In this document: in pieces, positions 36,762-48,153 of the stretch
Layout: each line of letters opens with the position of its first letter
Numbering within the stretch: the stretch's first letter is position 1
DNA from: Undibacterium umbellatum
GTDB lineage: Bacteria > Pseudomonadota > Gammaproteobacteria > Burkholderiales > Burkholderiaceae_D
Length of the DNA stretch: 64,000 nucleotides
Direction of reading: 5' to 3'
Assembly (NCBI RefSeq): GCF_014284125.1
Contig: NZ_JACOFX010000007.1
Location: 124,001 to 188,000 of the forward strand
The notes under the pieces: model-generated
The model's database searches: none
What the model was told of the DNA's origin: nothing
What the model saw: only the letters and a program-made list of their open reading frames with translations
Translations under genes and position numbers: made by a program

Positions 36762-37631
36762 ATGGCTGCAGGCAAAGAGATACGTGGCAAGATCAAAAGC
36801 GTAGAAAATACGAAGAAGATCACTAAGGCGATGGAAATGGTCGCCGCATCCAAAATGCGCAAGGCGCAAGACCGGATGCGTGCGGCTCGTCCGTACAGTG
36901 AAAAAATTCGTACGATCACTGCTAACTTGTCACAGGCCAACCCAGAGTACACGCATCCTTTTATGGTGCAACAAGATCTGTCCAAGAAAGTTGGCGTGAT
37001 TGTTGTAACGACAGATAAAGGTTTGTGTGGCGGTCTCAACACGAACGTGTTGCGTCTGGTCACGAGCAAAATGCGTGAACTCGAAGGTAAGGGTTCAAAG
37101 ATAGAAGCGGTCGCAATTGGTAATAAAGGTCTCGGCTTCCTGAATCGCGTAGGTGCGCAAGTGGTTTCCCATGTCACACAATTGGGCGACACTCCTCACC
37201 TCGACAAGCTGATAGGTCCAGTCAAGGTTTTGCTGGATGCGTATCAGGAAGGCAAGCTGGACGCGGTTTATCTGAGTTATACAAAGTTTATCAACACCAT
37301 GAAGCAAGAGCCGGTGATGGAGCAGTTGCTGCCCCTGACAGCGGACAAACTCGCGACAGAGAAGAATGCCCATACCTGGGATTATCTGTATGAGCCAGAT
37401 GCTGCGACGGTGATTGATGAATTGTTGATACGTTATGTAGAAGCACTGATTTTCCAGGCCGTAGCGGAAAACATGGCATCTGAACAATCGGCCCGTATGG
37501 TGGCGATGAAATCAGCAACTGATAACGCAGGTAACGTGATTGGCGAACTGAAACTGGTTTATAACAAAACCCGTCAAGCCGCCATTACCAAAGAGCTCTC
37601 CGAGATCGTCGCCGGCGCGGCAGCGGTCTAA
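36762..37631 (+). CDS. atpG: F-type ATP synthase subunit gamma
   Basis: A 289-residue central-stalk subunit. The N-terminal helix [35 protein letters not shown] and the C-terminal helix [43 protein letters not shown] form the rotating coiled coil inside alpha3beta3. [10 protein letters not shown] is the conserved core. Confidence 0.98.
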   Translation: MAAGKEIRGKIKSVENTKKITKAMEMVAASKMRKAQDRMRAARPYSEKIRTITANLSQANPEYTHPFMVQQDLSKKVGVIVVTTDKGLCGGLNTNVLRLVTSKMRELEGKGSKIEAVAIGNKGLGFLNRVGAQVVSHVTQLGDTPHLDKLIGPVKVLLDAYQEGKLDAVYLSYTKFINTMKQEPVMEQLLPLTADKLATEKNAHTWDYLYEPDAATVIDELLIRYVEALIFQAVAENMASEQSARMVAMKSATDNAGNVIGELKLVYNKTRQAAITKELSEIVAGAAAV

Positions 37632-37649
37632 ACTGAATTTAAATATTAA

Positions 37650-39068
<1,419 letters not shown>

Positions 39069-39144
39069 TAATAATTAAGCGCACTGGCGGTGCGGCTGAA
39101 CTGGTCGCACCATAGCTTTTTTGAGCGAATAATAAGGGTCCAAC

Positions 39145-39567
39145 ATGGCACACACTATTCACGTTGACGTGGTTTCCGCAGAGGAGCTGATCTTCTCTGG
39201 TGAAGCCGAATTCGTCGCGTTGCCGGGTGAGGCTGGTGAATTGGGTATCTATCCGAAACATACACCACTGATTACCCGCATCAAGCCGGGCGCGGTGCGC
39301 ATCAAGATTCCGGGCAAAGCCGAAGACGAATTCGTATTCGTCGCCGGTGGCCTGCTTGAAGTGCAACCAGATGCAGTGACAGTTTTGGCTGATACAGCGA
39401 TTCGCGGTCACGACCTGGACGAAGCCAAAGCCAGCGAAGCCAAGAAACTGGCTGAACAAGCTTTGGTTAATCGTGATTCCAAAATTGACTATGCGCAAGC
39501 ACAGGCAGAATTGGCTTCCGCGATCGCCCAATTGGCAGCGATACAAAGATTGCGTCAAAAGCGTTAA
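39145..39567 (+). CDS. atpC: F-type ATP synthase subunit epsilon
   Basis: A 140-residue epsilon subunit. The N-terminal beta-sandwich ([45 protein letters not shown]) is followed by two C-terminal helices that can inhibit ATP hydrolysis. Last gene of the operon; a terminator follows 43 bases later. Confidence 0.97.
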   Translation: MAHTIHVDVVSAEELIFSGEAEFVALPGEAGELGIYPKHTPLITRIKPGAVRIKIPGKAEDEFVFVAGGLLEVQPDAVTVLADTAIRGHDLDEAKASEAKKLAEQALVNRDSKIDYAQAQAELASAIAQLAAIQRLRQKR

Positions 39568-39609
39568 TTTCGCTGCGAAAATTTTTCGCGACGAAAGCAG
39601 TACAATGGA

Positions 39610-39632
39610 AAGGCAGCTCAGGCTGCCTTTTT
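39610..39632 (+). terminator. atp operon terminator
   Basis: AAGGCAGC (39610-39617), loop TCAG, GCTGCCTT (39622-39629), then a T run. A classical rho-independent terminator. Confidence 0.92.
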
Positions 39633-39663
39633 GTTTTTCCAAAATCCGATACTGGAACTGCCC

Positions 39664-40080
39664 ATGCCTATGGAACTAGCCCTGATTGCTGAGATACTGA
39701 GCAAAAGCAAAACCATTGCCGTCGTTGGTCTGTCATCAAAGACTTCAAGACCCAGCCATGGTGTGGCCGCTTACATGCAGGCGCATGGCTATCGCATCAT
39801 CCCGGTCAATCCGCGCGAAGCAGGGAATATCATACTGGGCGAATACTGTTATCCAGACCTGATCACCGCAGCGGCTGAGCATCGTATTGATATCGTCGAT
39901 TGCTTCCGCAATGCGGCTGATATTCCACCCATCGTGGTAGAAGCCATACAAATAGCCGCACCTTATCTGTGGATGCAATCAGGCATCGTCAATGCTGAAG
40001 CTGCCGCCAGGGCAGAGGCTGCAGGTATCAAAGTCGTCATGGACAAATGCATCAAGATCGAACATCTTTACCATCAATGA
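39664..40080 (+). CDS. CoA-binding domain protein (YccU type)
   Basis: A 138-residue protein consisting of one CoA-binding Rossmann domain: IAVVGLSSKTSRPSHGVAAYMQAHGYRIIPVNPRE, then IDIVDCFRNAADIPPIVVEAI and LWMQSGIVNAEAAARAEAAGIKVVMDKC. The family is like the N-terminal half of succinyl-CoA synthetase alpha but has no catalytic partner domain. The function in bacteria is not settled. A second ATG at 39670 is an equal start candidate. Confidence 0.88.
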   Translation: MPMELALIAEILSKSKTIAVVGLSSKTSRPSHGVAAYMQAHGYRIIPVNPREAGNIILGEYCYPDLITAAAEHRIDIVDCFRNAADIPPIVVEAIQIAAPYLWMQSGIVNAEAAARAEAAGIKVVMDKCIKIEHLYHQ

Positions 40081-40172
40081 TACCGCTGACTATGGTGGCA
40101 GCGGATTCTTCCGCTTAAGTAGCATTAAGCAGTATTCAGGCTCGATTCAGTCATGTACTCAAGCATGAATGA

Positions 40173-40586
40173 TCATTCATAAAAAGCCCGGTGCGGCTCC
40201 ACGTAGATCAATTTTATCGACTTGAGCAGTTTGTAAATGATAGCTGCCAGCAATACATAGAAATAACTTACAAGCAGGCTATATAAACCGCCGATCATAA
40301 ACAGATTGAACAGGTCAGCGATATCGATGCGCTTGTCGTTGATCATCATAATGACCGCAGCACTAACACCAAAAGCCAGCGCCATGACGAACGGAGCAAA
40401 ATGGCAGTAGAAAACAAACTTGTCGTCGTCCAGGCGAATAAAAGCAAAGCCGAACATCAGCAGCACCAACAAATACGGTATGCCACCAATAAACAGAGAG
40501 CCAACCAGAAAGCGCGATAGGTCGCGCAGCACCCCAAATTGTGCGCATGCGAGGCTGAGCAAACTCAGCACTATGGGCAATAACAA
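40173..40586 (-). CDS. Four-helix membrane protein, unknown
   Basis: A 137-residue integral membrane protein with about four hydrophobic helices (LLPIVLSLLSLACAQFGVL, GGIPYLLVLLMFGFAFI, FAPFVMALAFGVSAAVIMMI, MIGGLYSLLVSYFYVLLAAIIYKLL). The start is a TTG at 40586, and a CTG nine bases further upstream has a better GGAAG site; the exact start is open. I recognise no family. It converges with the CoA-binding gene; a 16-base palindrome ATGAATGATCATTCAT overlaps its stop. Confidence 0.65.
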   Translation of the reverse strand: MLLPIVLSLLSLACAQFGVLRDLSRFLVGSLFIGGIPYLLVLLMFGFAFIRLDDDKFVFYCHFAPFVMALAFGVSAAVIMMINDKRIDIADLFNLFMIGGLYSLLVSYFYVLLAAIIYKLLKSIKLIYVEPHRAFYE

Positions 40587-40779
40587 TGCGGCCAGGTGAG
40601 GTTTTCTTCCGTATCATGTGCAATGAGTTTGCAATGTATGTCACACAAAAAGTGTATTACTGCTGAATGCATTTGTATTGTTGTTAGGGTATGCAGCACT
40701 TTTCATACTATCATCAAAACATTATCTCTGATTCTGAGATACTTCCTTTGTAAGCTAACAATATTGATTGGGGACTTGA

Positions 40780-41604
40780 ATGACAGTTGCGGACTTGTTT
40801 CGGGTAGGTAAAGGTTTTCAGGTCAATGATGCGGATGCCAATAAAAAACTGCTGGGATTGGCAGCCACTGATAAGAATGCAGACAAGGCTGCCGACAAGC
40901 TGACGACACTAAAGCTGGCCGAAGAAATTTCTACCCTGCAAAATGTCTTGTATGCAGGCCATGAGCGCAAGCTGCTGATCATCCTGCAAGGCATGGATAC
41001 CTCCGGCAAAGATGGTACGGTCAAAGGTGTGTTCGGACAAATCAATCCCCTTGGCGCACGAACCGTGGCTTTCAAGGCTCCCAGTACGGATGAAAAGAAT
41101 CACGACTATCTGTGGCGCATCCATAAAGAAGTGCCGGGCAAGGGTGAGGTCACCATCTTCAACCGCAGCCACTATGAAGATGTGTTGATCACTCGCGTAC
41201 ATGAGTGGATAGACCAGGCCGAATGCAAACGCCGCTATGCACAAATCCGTGATTTTGAGCGCATGCTGGCCGAGACTGGCACGGTGATCCTGAAATTCTT
41301 CCTGCATATTTCCAAGGCAGAGCAAAAAGCCAGACTGGAAGAGCGTCTGGCCGATCCTGACAAGCACTGGAAATTCGATCCCCAGGACCTGGAAGAGCGC
41401 AAGTACTGGGACGCTTATCAAGAAGCGTATGAAGATGCATTGCTGGCAACTGACGCTGATCACGCGCCTTGGTATGCCGTGCCATCAGATTCGAAGACCC
41501 AGCGCAATCTGGTGATCGCCAGCATAGTGCAAGAAAAAATGCTGGACCTGAAACTCAAATATCCTCCGGGAAACTCTGAATTCAGCAAGCTCAAGGTGGA
41601 ATGA
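40780..41604 (+). CDS. PPK2-family polyphosphate:nucleotide phosphotransferase
   Basis: A 274-residue polyphosphate kinase 2, which uses polyphosphate to phosphorylate nucleoside mono- or diphosphates. Walker A GMDTSGKDGTVKGVFGQINP (about residues 70-89), the lid region IFNRSHYEDVLITRVH and the Walker B-like VILKFFLHISKAEQ are intact. The length fits the single-domain type. Which PPK2 class it belongs to needs a tree. GGGGA precedes the ATG. Its stop overlaps the next gene by four bases (ATGA). Confidence 0.92.
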   Translation: MTVADLFRVGKGFQVNDADANKKLLGLAATDKNADKAADKLTTLKLAEEISTLQNVLYAGHERKLLIILQGMDTSGKDGTVKGVFGQINPLGARTVAFKAPSTDEKNHDYLWRIHKEVPGKGEVTIFNRSHYEDVLITRVHEWIDQAECKRRYAQIRDFERMLAETGTVILKFFLHISKAEQKARLEERLADPDKHWKFDPQDLEERKYWDAYQEAYEDALLATDADHAPWYAVPSDSKTQRNLVIASIVQEKMLDLKLKYPPGNSEFSKLKVE

Positions 41605-42350
41605 AGTTCAATTTTTTACCTGAGCTGGTCGCAGCACCGCTGTATCCATTGCTGGCCTGGCAGGGGCAGCGTACCCGCGCGGGGACGCCACGCTTGCCTG
41701 AAGCCAGTGACCAGGCATATGGGAGGTTGACTCACAGCAATCATCCTGTGGATAACTTGCGGGTCTTGGGTATAGGTGAATCACCGGTTGCTGGCGTTGG
41801 CGTGGCAAATTACAAAGAAGCCATTACTGCTCAACTGGCTTTGGCCCTGGCAAATAAATTGGATGTCACGGTGGAATGGCATGCCCTGGGGCAAAACGGC
41901 GCACGTTTAGCCTGGGCCAGAACAGCCCTGCCTGATTTACGTTCGATGCCAGCCTGGGATGTGATCCTGGTCGCTTTTGGTGTGAACGATACAACCAGCT
42001 TTTGTTCGGTCAATAGCTACCGGGCAGAATTGCATTGCTTGCTGGATGAATTGCAGACAATGATGGAACCAACAAGTATCGTCATTCTGGCTGGGGTTCC
42101 ACCCATGCAGGTTTTTCCTGCCTTGCCTTCTCCTTTGCGCCAGGTTTTAGACATGAAGGCGCGGGTTCTGGATCAAATAAATAGCGAAATGGCAGCATCC
42201 CGGCAGCAAGTTTTGCATTTGCCGTTTGCCGCAAATCTTCAAGATGTGCGCCAGATGGCCGAAGATGGCTACCATCCGTCAGCACTTGGCGTCAGTATTT
42301 GGGCCGAAGAATTAGCGAAAACATTTCTGCAAAATCGTCAAGAAAAATAA
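41601..42350 (+). CDS. SGNH/GDSL-type hydrolase
   Basis: A 249-residue SGNH hydrolase. Block I is VLGIGESPVAGVGV with the nucleophile serine in GES; the glycine/asparagine blocks are GQNGARLA and FGVNDTTSF; the catalytic Asp/His pair is in EDGYHPSALGVSIWAEEL. No clear signal peptide, so it may act in the cytoplasm or on the inner membrane. The overlap with ppk2 shows co-translation, but no common pathway is obvious. The acyl substrate is unknown. Confidence 0.85.
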   Translation: MKFNFLPELVAAPLYPLLAWQGQRTRAGTPRLPEASDQAYGRLTHSNHPVDNLRVLGIGESPVAGVGVANYKEAITAQLALALANKLDVTVEWHALGQNGARLAWARTALPDLRSMPAWDVILVAFGVNDTTSFCSVNSYRAELHCLLDELQTMMEPTSIVILAGVPPMQVFPALPSPLRQVLDMKARVLDQINSEMAASRQQVLHLPFAANLQDVRQMAEDGYHPSALGVSIWAEELAKTFLQNRQEK

Positions 42351-42364
42351 TCGAGATCTGCTAC

Positions 42365-42534
42365 TTATGCACAATTTAGCTTGCATGCTATTTATGCACA
42401 AAAATCGATAATTATTAGAAATCAGTAATCACTATCAATAGAATCAATGACTTACGTAATAATCCTGTTAACCGAATTTAAAACTAATCAGTAAACTGGC
42501 ATTCTGTCATTTCTATCCACAAAGTTATCCACAG
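42365..42534. other. DnaA-box cluster upstream of hemE
   Basis: In the AT-rich 342-base gap before hemE: TTATGCACA (42365-42373, 42392-42400), CTATCCACA (42513-42521) and exact TTATCCACA (42525-42533). The 18-mer CCACAAAGTTATCCACAG (42517-42534) recurs downstream of hemE at 44195-44212. The rest of the gap shows no gene. Confidence 0.55.
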
Positions 42535-42692
42535 TTTATTACCGGAAATTTTGCTGAAAATTGCACCACTTGTTGCAGATCAGATGCCGAGACTGCGCGC
42601 ATAGGCGATAATGTCGCTTATACAGCAATAGCCTGCGTAGTTTGACCATGTCAGTAGATAAGCAGATGCGCGCAGCGTCACCGAAAGCCCTT

Positions 42693-43781
42693 ATGTCCAT
42701 GAATTTTGCCCCGCTCAAAAATGATACCTTCCTGAGAGCACTGTTGCGCCAGGAAACTGATTACACACCGCTATGGCTGATGCGCCAGGCTGGTCGTTAT
42801 TTGCCAGAATACCGTGCCACCCGCAAAGGTGCCGGCTCTTTCCTCAGCCTGGCCAAGAATCCCGGTTTCGCCACTGAAGTGACTTTGCAACCAATCGACC
42901 GTTATGGGCTGGATGCTGCCATCCTGTTCTCAGATATTTTGACTGTACCAGATGCGATGGGCCTGGGCCTGTACTTTGAAGAAGGCGAAGGCCCCAAGTT
43001 TGAGCGCCCGTTGAAAGATGAAAAAGATGTCATGGCACTCAAAGTGCCAGAAGCAGGCAGCCTGCAATATGTATTTGATGCCGTAACGCAAATTCGCACT
43101 GCACTGGATGGCCGTGTGCCGTTGATCGGTTTCTCCGGTAGCCCATGGACACTGGCCTGTTATATGGTAGAGGGCCAGGGTTCGCGCGACTTCCATACCG
43201 TCAAGGGCATGATGTACAAGCGCCCTGACCTGATGCACCACATCCTGCGCACCAATGCCGACGCTGTAGCTACTTACCTCAATGCGCAAATCGATGCCGG
43301 TGCTCAGGCCGTGATGATATTTGATAGCTGGGGTGGGGCGCTGGCAGATGGCGCTTATCAAGAGTTCTCGCTGTCTTATATGCGCGATATCGTCAGTCAG
43401 CTGCAAAAAGAAAAAGATGGCAAGCGTATTCCTGCCATCGTCTTTACCAAAGGTGGTGGCTTGTGGCTGGAACAGTTGGCCGACATCGGTGCCGATGCCC
43501 TGGGACTGGATTGGACCGTGAACCTGGGCCAGGCGCGCGCCAAAGTTGGCAACAAGGTCGCCTTGCAAGGTAATCTGGATCCGGCGGTATTGTTTGCTGA
43601 GCCAGAGCAAATCCGCCAGCAAGTGATTGCCGCGCTGGATAGTTATGGCAAGCCTGCGGCTGGCCACGGCCATGTATTTAACCTGGGCCACGGCATTTCG
43701 CAATTTACACCAGTTGAGTCAGTTAGCGTGCTGGTCGAAACGGTGCATGAATACAGCCGCAAGCAACGTCACTCTGCATAA
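42693..43781 (+). CDS. hemE: Uroporphyrinogen decarboxylase
   Basis: About 362 residues from ATG 42693 ([11 protein letters not shown]). HemE removes the four acetate carboxylates of uroporphyrinogen III to give coproporphyrinogen III in haem synthesis. Substrate-binding [16 protein letters not shown] with the conserved arginines, and [51 protein letters not shown] are all canonical. Upstream in-frame starts at 42642 (TTG) and 42648 (ATG) would add a non-conserved stretch, so I prefer 42693. DnaA-box clusters lie on both sides. Confidence 0.97.
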   Translation: MSMNFAPLKNDTFLRALLRQETDYTPLWLMRQAGRYLPEYRATRKGAGSFLSLAKNPGFATEVTLQPIDRYGLDAAILFSDILTVPDAMGLGLYFEEGEGPKFERPLKDEKDVMALKVPEAGSLQYVFDAVTQIRTALDGRVPLIGFSGSPWTLACYMVEGQGSRDFHTVKGMMYKRPDLMHHILRTNADAVATYLNAQIDAGAQAVMIFDSWGGALADGAYQEFSLSYMRDIVSQLQKEKDGKRIPAIVFTKGGGLWLEQLADIGADALGLDWTVNLGQARAKVGNKVALQGNLDPAVLFAEPEQIRQQVIAALDSYGKPAAGHGHVFNLGHGISQFTPVESVSVLVETVHEYSRKQRHSA

Positions 43782-44005
43782 AGGGGCATTTTTATTGCCA
43801 TTTTATTGAAGCCAGCGACCTCTTCAGCCAGCATTGCTGTTTAGCTCACTGGCAAAGTCTGTATATTTAGCCACTGGCAAAACAACAATTGCTGGAAATG
43901 CTTGTCATTGCGTTATGTTGCTCTGCAAAACATAGCACTGGCGTGCTTTTCCAGCCAGAAGGCTGTGGAAAACCAATGGATTAGCGGCAGAAAAATTTTG
44001 CATTT

Positions 44006-44225
44006 CTATGCACACTTTCTGTTACTTATGCACAAAATCGGGGCGACAAAAAATATTTTCAAAATTATTTTTTTGTTCCCCAGCATTTTTTACAAGTTAT
44101 TGATTTTAAACGATTAAATTCTAGGCTCTGAGATAGGGCATTTTGTGGAAACCCACGTAAACGCTAGCGAAAACCGATGTCAATAGACCTTTCTCCACAA
44201 AGTTATCCACAGAAACTGTGGATAT
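44006..44225. other. DnaA-box cluster between hemE and priA
   Basis: In the 502-base AT-rich gap: CTATGCACA (44006-44014), TTATGCACA (44026-44034), exact TTATCCACA (44203-44211) and inverted TGTGGATAT (44217-44225). The first part of the gap has a direct repeat CACTGGCAAA near 43848 and 43872. I see no gene. Confidence 0.5.
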
Positions 44226-44283
44226 GTAAAAAAGCCTTATGAAATCAATAGTTAGCGGTGCTTTTTGTGGTTTGCGCTAGATT

Positions 44284-46320
44284 GTGAAACAAGTTTATCT
44301 GCGCGTTGCCCTTGATACCCCTCTTGACAGAACCTTCGATTATCGGTGGACAGCACAAGAAGAGGGCGGGATGGCTGTCAACTTGCCCCAGATTGGGCAA
44401 CTGGTGGCTCTGCCTTTTGGTCGCCAGGAAGTCGTCGGCCTGATCATGGATGTGGTCACCGAGACGGATGTTCCGGTTGACAAGCTGCGTGACGTCATTG
44501 CCGTGCGGCACGAGTTGCCCTCCATGAACAGGGAATGGCTGGCGCTCTGCCAGTTTGCCGCCGAATATTACCAGCGCCCCTTGGGCGAGGTGGCGATACC
44601 CGCCTTGCCCAAAAACCTGAAGGCCATCAAGACAGTATCCCTGCAGCGTGCCATCAAGAAGCTGGCCAAATTGCCTGAGCAGGCTGATGTCAGCCCGCTG
44701 GGCGAGCCGCAATTAAATCCCGAGCAACAAGCTGCTGTGGACGCAGTTGCCAATGCTGAGGGCTACGCCCCGCATCTCCTATTCGGAGTGACAGGCAGCG
44801 GCAAGACAGAAGTGTATTTGCAGACCGCCGCCAAAGTGCTGGCCAAAACCCCGGATGCCCAGATCCTGATCCTGGTGCCAGAGATTAACCTGACACCACA
44901 GCTTGAATCCCATATCCGCGCCCGTTTTCCCGGCCTGATGCTGTCCACTCTGCATAGCGGTATGGCCGAAGGTGAGCGCTTGCTACACTGGCTGGCCGCA
45001 CATACCGGGCGTGCTCGCATCGTGCTCGGTACGCGCCTGGCGATGCTGGCATCCTTGCCCAGGCTGAAACTGCTGATTATTGATGAAGAGCATGACCCTT
45101 CCTACAAACAACAGGAAGGCCTGCGTTATTCTGCCCGTGACCTCGCCGTGTGGCGGGCGCGCCAGCTGTCCATACCCATCTTGCTGGGTTCTGCCACACC
45201 CTCGCTGGAAAGCTGGCAGGGCGCGCAGACTGGTCGCTACCGCTTGCTGGAATTGCACGAACGCGCTGTCCAGCATGCAGTCCTGCCCATCATACGCATC
45301 ATCAACCTGGAAAGAGAAAAGCCCAGCGAAGGCCTGACCCAAAGACTGATAGGTGCGATCAAGCTACGTCTTGAAAAGGGTGAGCAATCACTATTGTTCT
45401 TGAACCGGCGCGGTTATGCACCTGTGCTGGCTTGCGATGCCTGCGGCTGGATCAGCAATTGCACCCGTTGCACTGCCCATCTGGTTTTGCATAAAGGCGA
45501 CCATAGACTACGCTGCCATCACTGCGGTCTGGAACAGCGCATACCGCGCTCATGCCCAACTTGCGGCAATATTGACTTGCAGCCATTGGGTCGTGGCACC
45601 CAGCGCATGGAAGAAAGCCTGGCCCTGCTTTTCCCGGAGGCCAGGGTATTCCGTATCGATGCCGACTCTACGCGCCTCAAGGGCAGTGCGGCTGCCGCCT
45701 TTGAGCGCGTGCATGCAGGTGAAGTCGATATCCTGATAGGTACGCAAATGGTTGCCAAGGGACATGATTTCAAACGCCTGACTCTGGTGGCGGCCTTGAA
45801 TCCCGATGCTGCCCTGTTCTCGCAAGACTACCGCGCCAGCGAGCGCCTGTTCGCCCAGCTCATGCAGGTGGCGGGCCGGGCAGGGCGGGCCGCGCAAAAA
45901 GAAGGCGGTAACGCCTCCGAGGTGCTGGTACAAACCCGCTACCCTGACCATCCGCTCTACCATGCGCTGATGGCACACAATTACCCTGACTTTGCCAAAG
46001 ACTTGCTGGACGAACGCCAGCAAGCGCATATGCCGCCCTTTATGTACCAGGCTTTATTGCGGGCAGAAGCCAAAGAACTGGAAACCGCCATCAGCTTTTT
46101 GAAAGAAGCAGCGATCTGTACCGAACATCAGGGCATCATGATCAATGACCCCATCCCCATGACCATGACACGGGTCGCCAATGTGGACAGGGCACAGTTG
46201 CTGGTCGAGTCAGTCTCGCGCCCTGCATTGCAAGCCTTCGTCAAAGCCTGGATTGCTGATCTGCGCGCCATGAAAAGCCGGGTCAGGTGGTCGGTGGAAA
46301 TTGATCCTGTGGATATCTAA
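44284..46320 (+). CDS. priA: Primosomal replication restart helicase PriA
   Basis: A 678-residue DEAH-type helicase that restarts stalled replication forks. The N-terminal 3' DNA-binding domain (VYLRVALDTPLDRTFDYRW) starts at GTG 44284. Helicase motif I is LFGVTGSGKTEVYL, motif II LLIIDEEHDPSYKQQEG, motif III ILLGSATPSLES. The zinc-binding insert has four CxxC pairs (CDACGWISNCTRC; CHHCGLEQRIPRSCPTC). Motif VI is QVAGRAGRA. Length is normal for betaproteobacteria. Confidence 0.97.
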   Translation: MKQVYLRVALDTPLDRTFDYRWTAQEEGGMAVNLPQIGQLVALPFGRQEVVGLIMDVVTETDVPVDKLRDVIAVRHELPSMNREWLALCQFAAEYYQRPLGEVAIPALPKNLKAIKTVSLQRAIKKLAKLPEQADVSPLGEPQLNPEQQAAVDAVANAEGYAPHLLFGVTGSGKTEVYLQTAAKVLAKTPDAQILILVPEINLTPQLESHIRARFPGLMLSTLHSGMAEGERLLHWLAAHTGRARIVLGTRLAMLASLPRLKLLIIDEEHDPSYKQQEGLRYSARDLAVWRARQLSIPILLGSATPSLESWQGAQTGRYRLLELHERAVQHAVLPIIRIINLEREKPSEGLTQRLIGAIKLRLEKGEQSLLFLNRRGYAPVLACDACGWISNCTRCTAHLVLHKGDHRLRCHHCGLEQRIPRSCPTCGNIDLQPLGRGTQRMEESLALLFPEARVFRIDADSTRLKGSAAAAFERVHAGEVDILIGTQMVAKGHDFKRLTLVAALNPDAALFSQDYRASERLFAQLMQVAGRAGRAAQKEGGNASEVLVQTRYPDHPLYHALMAHNYPDFAKDLLDERQQAHMPPFMYQALLRAEAKELETAISFLKEAAICTEHQGIMINDPIPMTMTRVANVDRAQLLVESVSRPALQAFVKAWIADLRAMKSRVRWSVEIDPVDI

Positions 46321-46399
46321 TTACTTACCCACATGCGCCTGAGATTGGTGATCAGTTAAAATTGCTGTTCAAACCTGCCAATGAACACAAAGATTGCCC

Positions 46400-46942
46400 A
46401 TGCCACTCAGCCGCTACCTGACCACTTTTCCTGAAATATCCCCAGATTGTTATATACACCCCAGTGCCCAGCTCATTGGTGACGTGCAACTGGGGCCGGA
46501 CAGTTCGGTCTGGTGCAATGCCGTCTTGCGTGGCGATGTCAATCACATACGCATAGGTCATAGCAGCAATATCCAGGATCTGGCCATGGGCCATGTCTCA
46601 CACAAGAATGCCAGCAAGCCTGCCGGTTCGCCTCTCATAATCGGTGACTATGTGACGATCGCCCATTCCGTTATCCTGCATGGCTGCAGCATAGGCGATG
46701 AATGCCTGATAGGCATGGGCAGCATTGTCATGGACGATGTAGTTATCCACAAGCATGTCATGCTTGGTGCTGGCAGCCTGGTGCCACCTGGCAAGGTACT
46801 GGAAAGCGGCTATCTCTATGTAGGCCGCCCGGCAGTCAAAGTACGCGCTCTTACGGCAGAAGAAATCAGCTATTTCAAATACTCTGCCGAGCACTATGTG
46901 CGCATCAAGAATAATTATCTGGCCAACACTGCAGGTAGATAG
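46400..46942 (+). CDS. Gamma-carbonic anhydrase-like hexapeptide protein (YrdA type)
   Basis: A 180-residue left-handed beta-helix protein of the gamma-carbonic anhydrase family. The metal-ligand histidines sit in AMGHVSHKN and VTIAHSVILHGCSIGD, and the RGDVNHIRIG block is conserved. Members bind zinc and form trimers; activity of the YrdA branch is often weak or unproven. I start at ATG 46400; a TTG two codons earlier is open. An exact TTATCCACA lies inside the gene at 46743. Confidence 0.9.
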   Translation: MPLSRYLTTFPEISPDCYIHPSAQLIGDVQLGPDSSVWCNAVLRGDVNHIRIGHSSNIQDLAMGHVSHKNASKPAGSPLIIGDYVTIAHSVILHGCSIGDECLIGMGSIVMDDVVIHKHVMLGAGSLVPPGKVLESGYLYVGRPAVKVRALTAEEISYFKYSAEHYVRIKNNYLANTAGR

Positions 46943-47030
46943 TGAATTTGCGAGCTGCTTATGAGTCAGAATCCGGCAAAACCATTTTTTGAGAGGTTTA
47001 GACCCACCTACCTTAGAAAGGCAAGACAGC

Positions 47031-47471
47031 ATGAACGCAGCACAGGATGACGAGTACTGGATCACCACAGACAAGGACAAGATAGACATCAATGTCGTCC
47101 ATCAATTTTTGAGTGCTGAGAGTGGCTGGGCCACCGGTATTTCACGCGCCGTGGTCGAAGAATCCCTGCGCAACTCCCTCTGTTTCAGCGTCTACCAGCA
47201 AGAGCGTATGGTGGGGTTTTGCCGGGTTATCACCGATATGGCGACCTTTGGTAACCTAGTTGATGTCTTTGTCGTGACTGACATGCGCGGCAAGGGTATC
47301 TCCAGATTACTCATGGAAGAAGTCATGAGACATCCAGTCATCAAAAAGTTGCGTCGCTTCACGCTCTCTACCACTACCGCTGCTGGCCTGTATGAAAAAT
47401 TTGGTTTTACCCCTCTTGGCAAGCCAGAGTCTTTCATGGAAGTGTACAGGCCCAGGATTTACCTGGAATAA
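47031..47471 (+). CDS. GNAT-family N-acetyltransferase
   Basis: A 146-residue GNAT enzyme. Acetyl-CoA-binding motif A is VVTDMRGKGISRLLMEEVM and the C-terminal part ends LYEKFGFTPLGKPESFMEVYRP, as in the family of small uncharacterised acetyltransferases. Start at ATG 47031 (MNAAQDDEYW), with AAGG about ten bases upstream. Substrate unknown. Confidence 0.88.
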   Translation: MNAAQDDEYWITTDKDKIDINVVHQFLSAESGWATGISRAVVEESLRNSLCFSVYQQERMVGFCRVITDMATFGNLVDVFVVTDMRGKGISRLLMEEVMRHPVIKKLRRFTLSTTTAAGLYEKFGFTPLGKPESFMEVYRPRIYLE

Positions 47472-47486
47472 GCATTTTGCGCGTTG

Positions 47487-47954
47487 TCATGAAGCCGGTT
47501 TGTAAATTAGCTCACCAACATTGCTGGCATCAAAATACATCATCATCTGACGCTGCCCGGCTTTTTTGATGTCGCTTATTTTCTTGACGATCTGATCCGA
47601 GCGTGTCGCCTTGTCATGATAGTGGGCTTCAATTTCATAACGACCATCAGGCAGGGCCAGGAAAAGCCAGGGACCATCCAGGGTGGTGGTCAGTAACACG
47701 GCCTTGGTTTTTTCATCGCGCACGACGACTTTGATATCTGCCAGATAAGCGCCTGACTTACTCGCGGCAGTACGCAGCCATAAGGTGTATTGCCCCGCTT
47801 GCTGTTGTAATTCCTCCCTTTCTGTACTGCCTACGCCACCTGATACGCAGGCGATGTCCTTGTTCGAGCAATTGCTGCCCGCTGCCAGCACTGGCATGCC
47901 CAGGCTAAGGGATAGTGATAAGGGTAATAATATGGCTAATTTGATATGTTTCAT
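47487..47954 (-). CDS. Exported protein with carboxypeptidase-regulatory-like fold, unknown
   Basis: A 155-residue secreted protein. The signal peptide is residues 1-24 (ending PVLAAG), then come two cysteines (SNCSNKDIACVSGGVG), then a beta-rich region YLADIKVVVRDEKTKAVLLTTTLDGPWLFLALPDGRYEIEAHY, like carboxypeptidase-regulatory or transthyretin-like modules. It probably sits in the periplasm. No enzyme motif is seen. It is convergent with the GNAT gene and divergent from the L,D-transpeptidase gene. Confidence 0.75.
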   Translation of the reverse strand: MKHIKLAILLPLSLSLSLGMPVLAAGSNCSNKDIACVSGGVGSTEREELQQQAGQYTLWLRTAASKSGAYLADIKVVVRDEKTKAVLLTTTLDGPWLFLALPDGRYEIEAHYHDKATRSDQIVKKISDIKKAGQRQMMMYFDASNVGELIYKPAS

Positions 47955-48153
47955 GACATAGTCCTCCAGCGTAAAGTGTTCAGCATAGTGTTTGTCACTG
48001 TAGAGTGTTTGAGATGAGTCAAAGTTGCAACATCTTGCATACCAGCATGCTGTTTATGCTTGTCTGTCACTAGCAAACTGCGGCATATTGAAAGCGTAGA
48101 CTTATCCACACGCGCAAAACATTCAGCTTCGACCAGACTTCCTTCTATCCAAC

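Noticed and set aside
42351..44283. Main chromosomal origin at hemE
   Set aside because: DnaA boxes are present, but there are no TAG trios or repeated AT units, and the atp and parAB genes would then be transcribed toward the origin, against the usual arrangement. The 2.9-3.8 kb region fits better.
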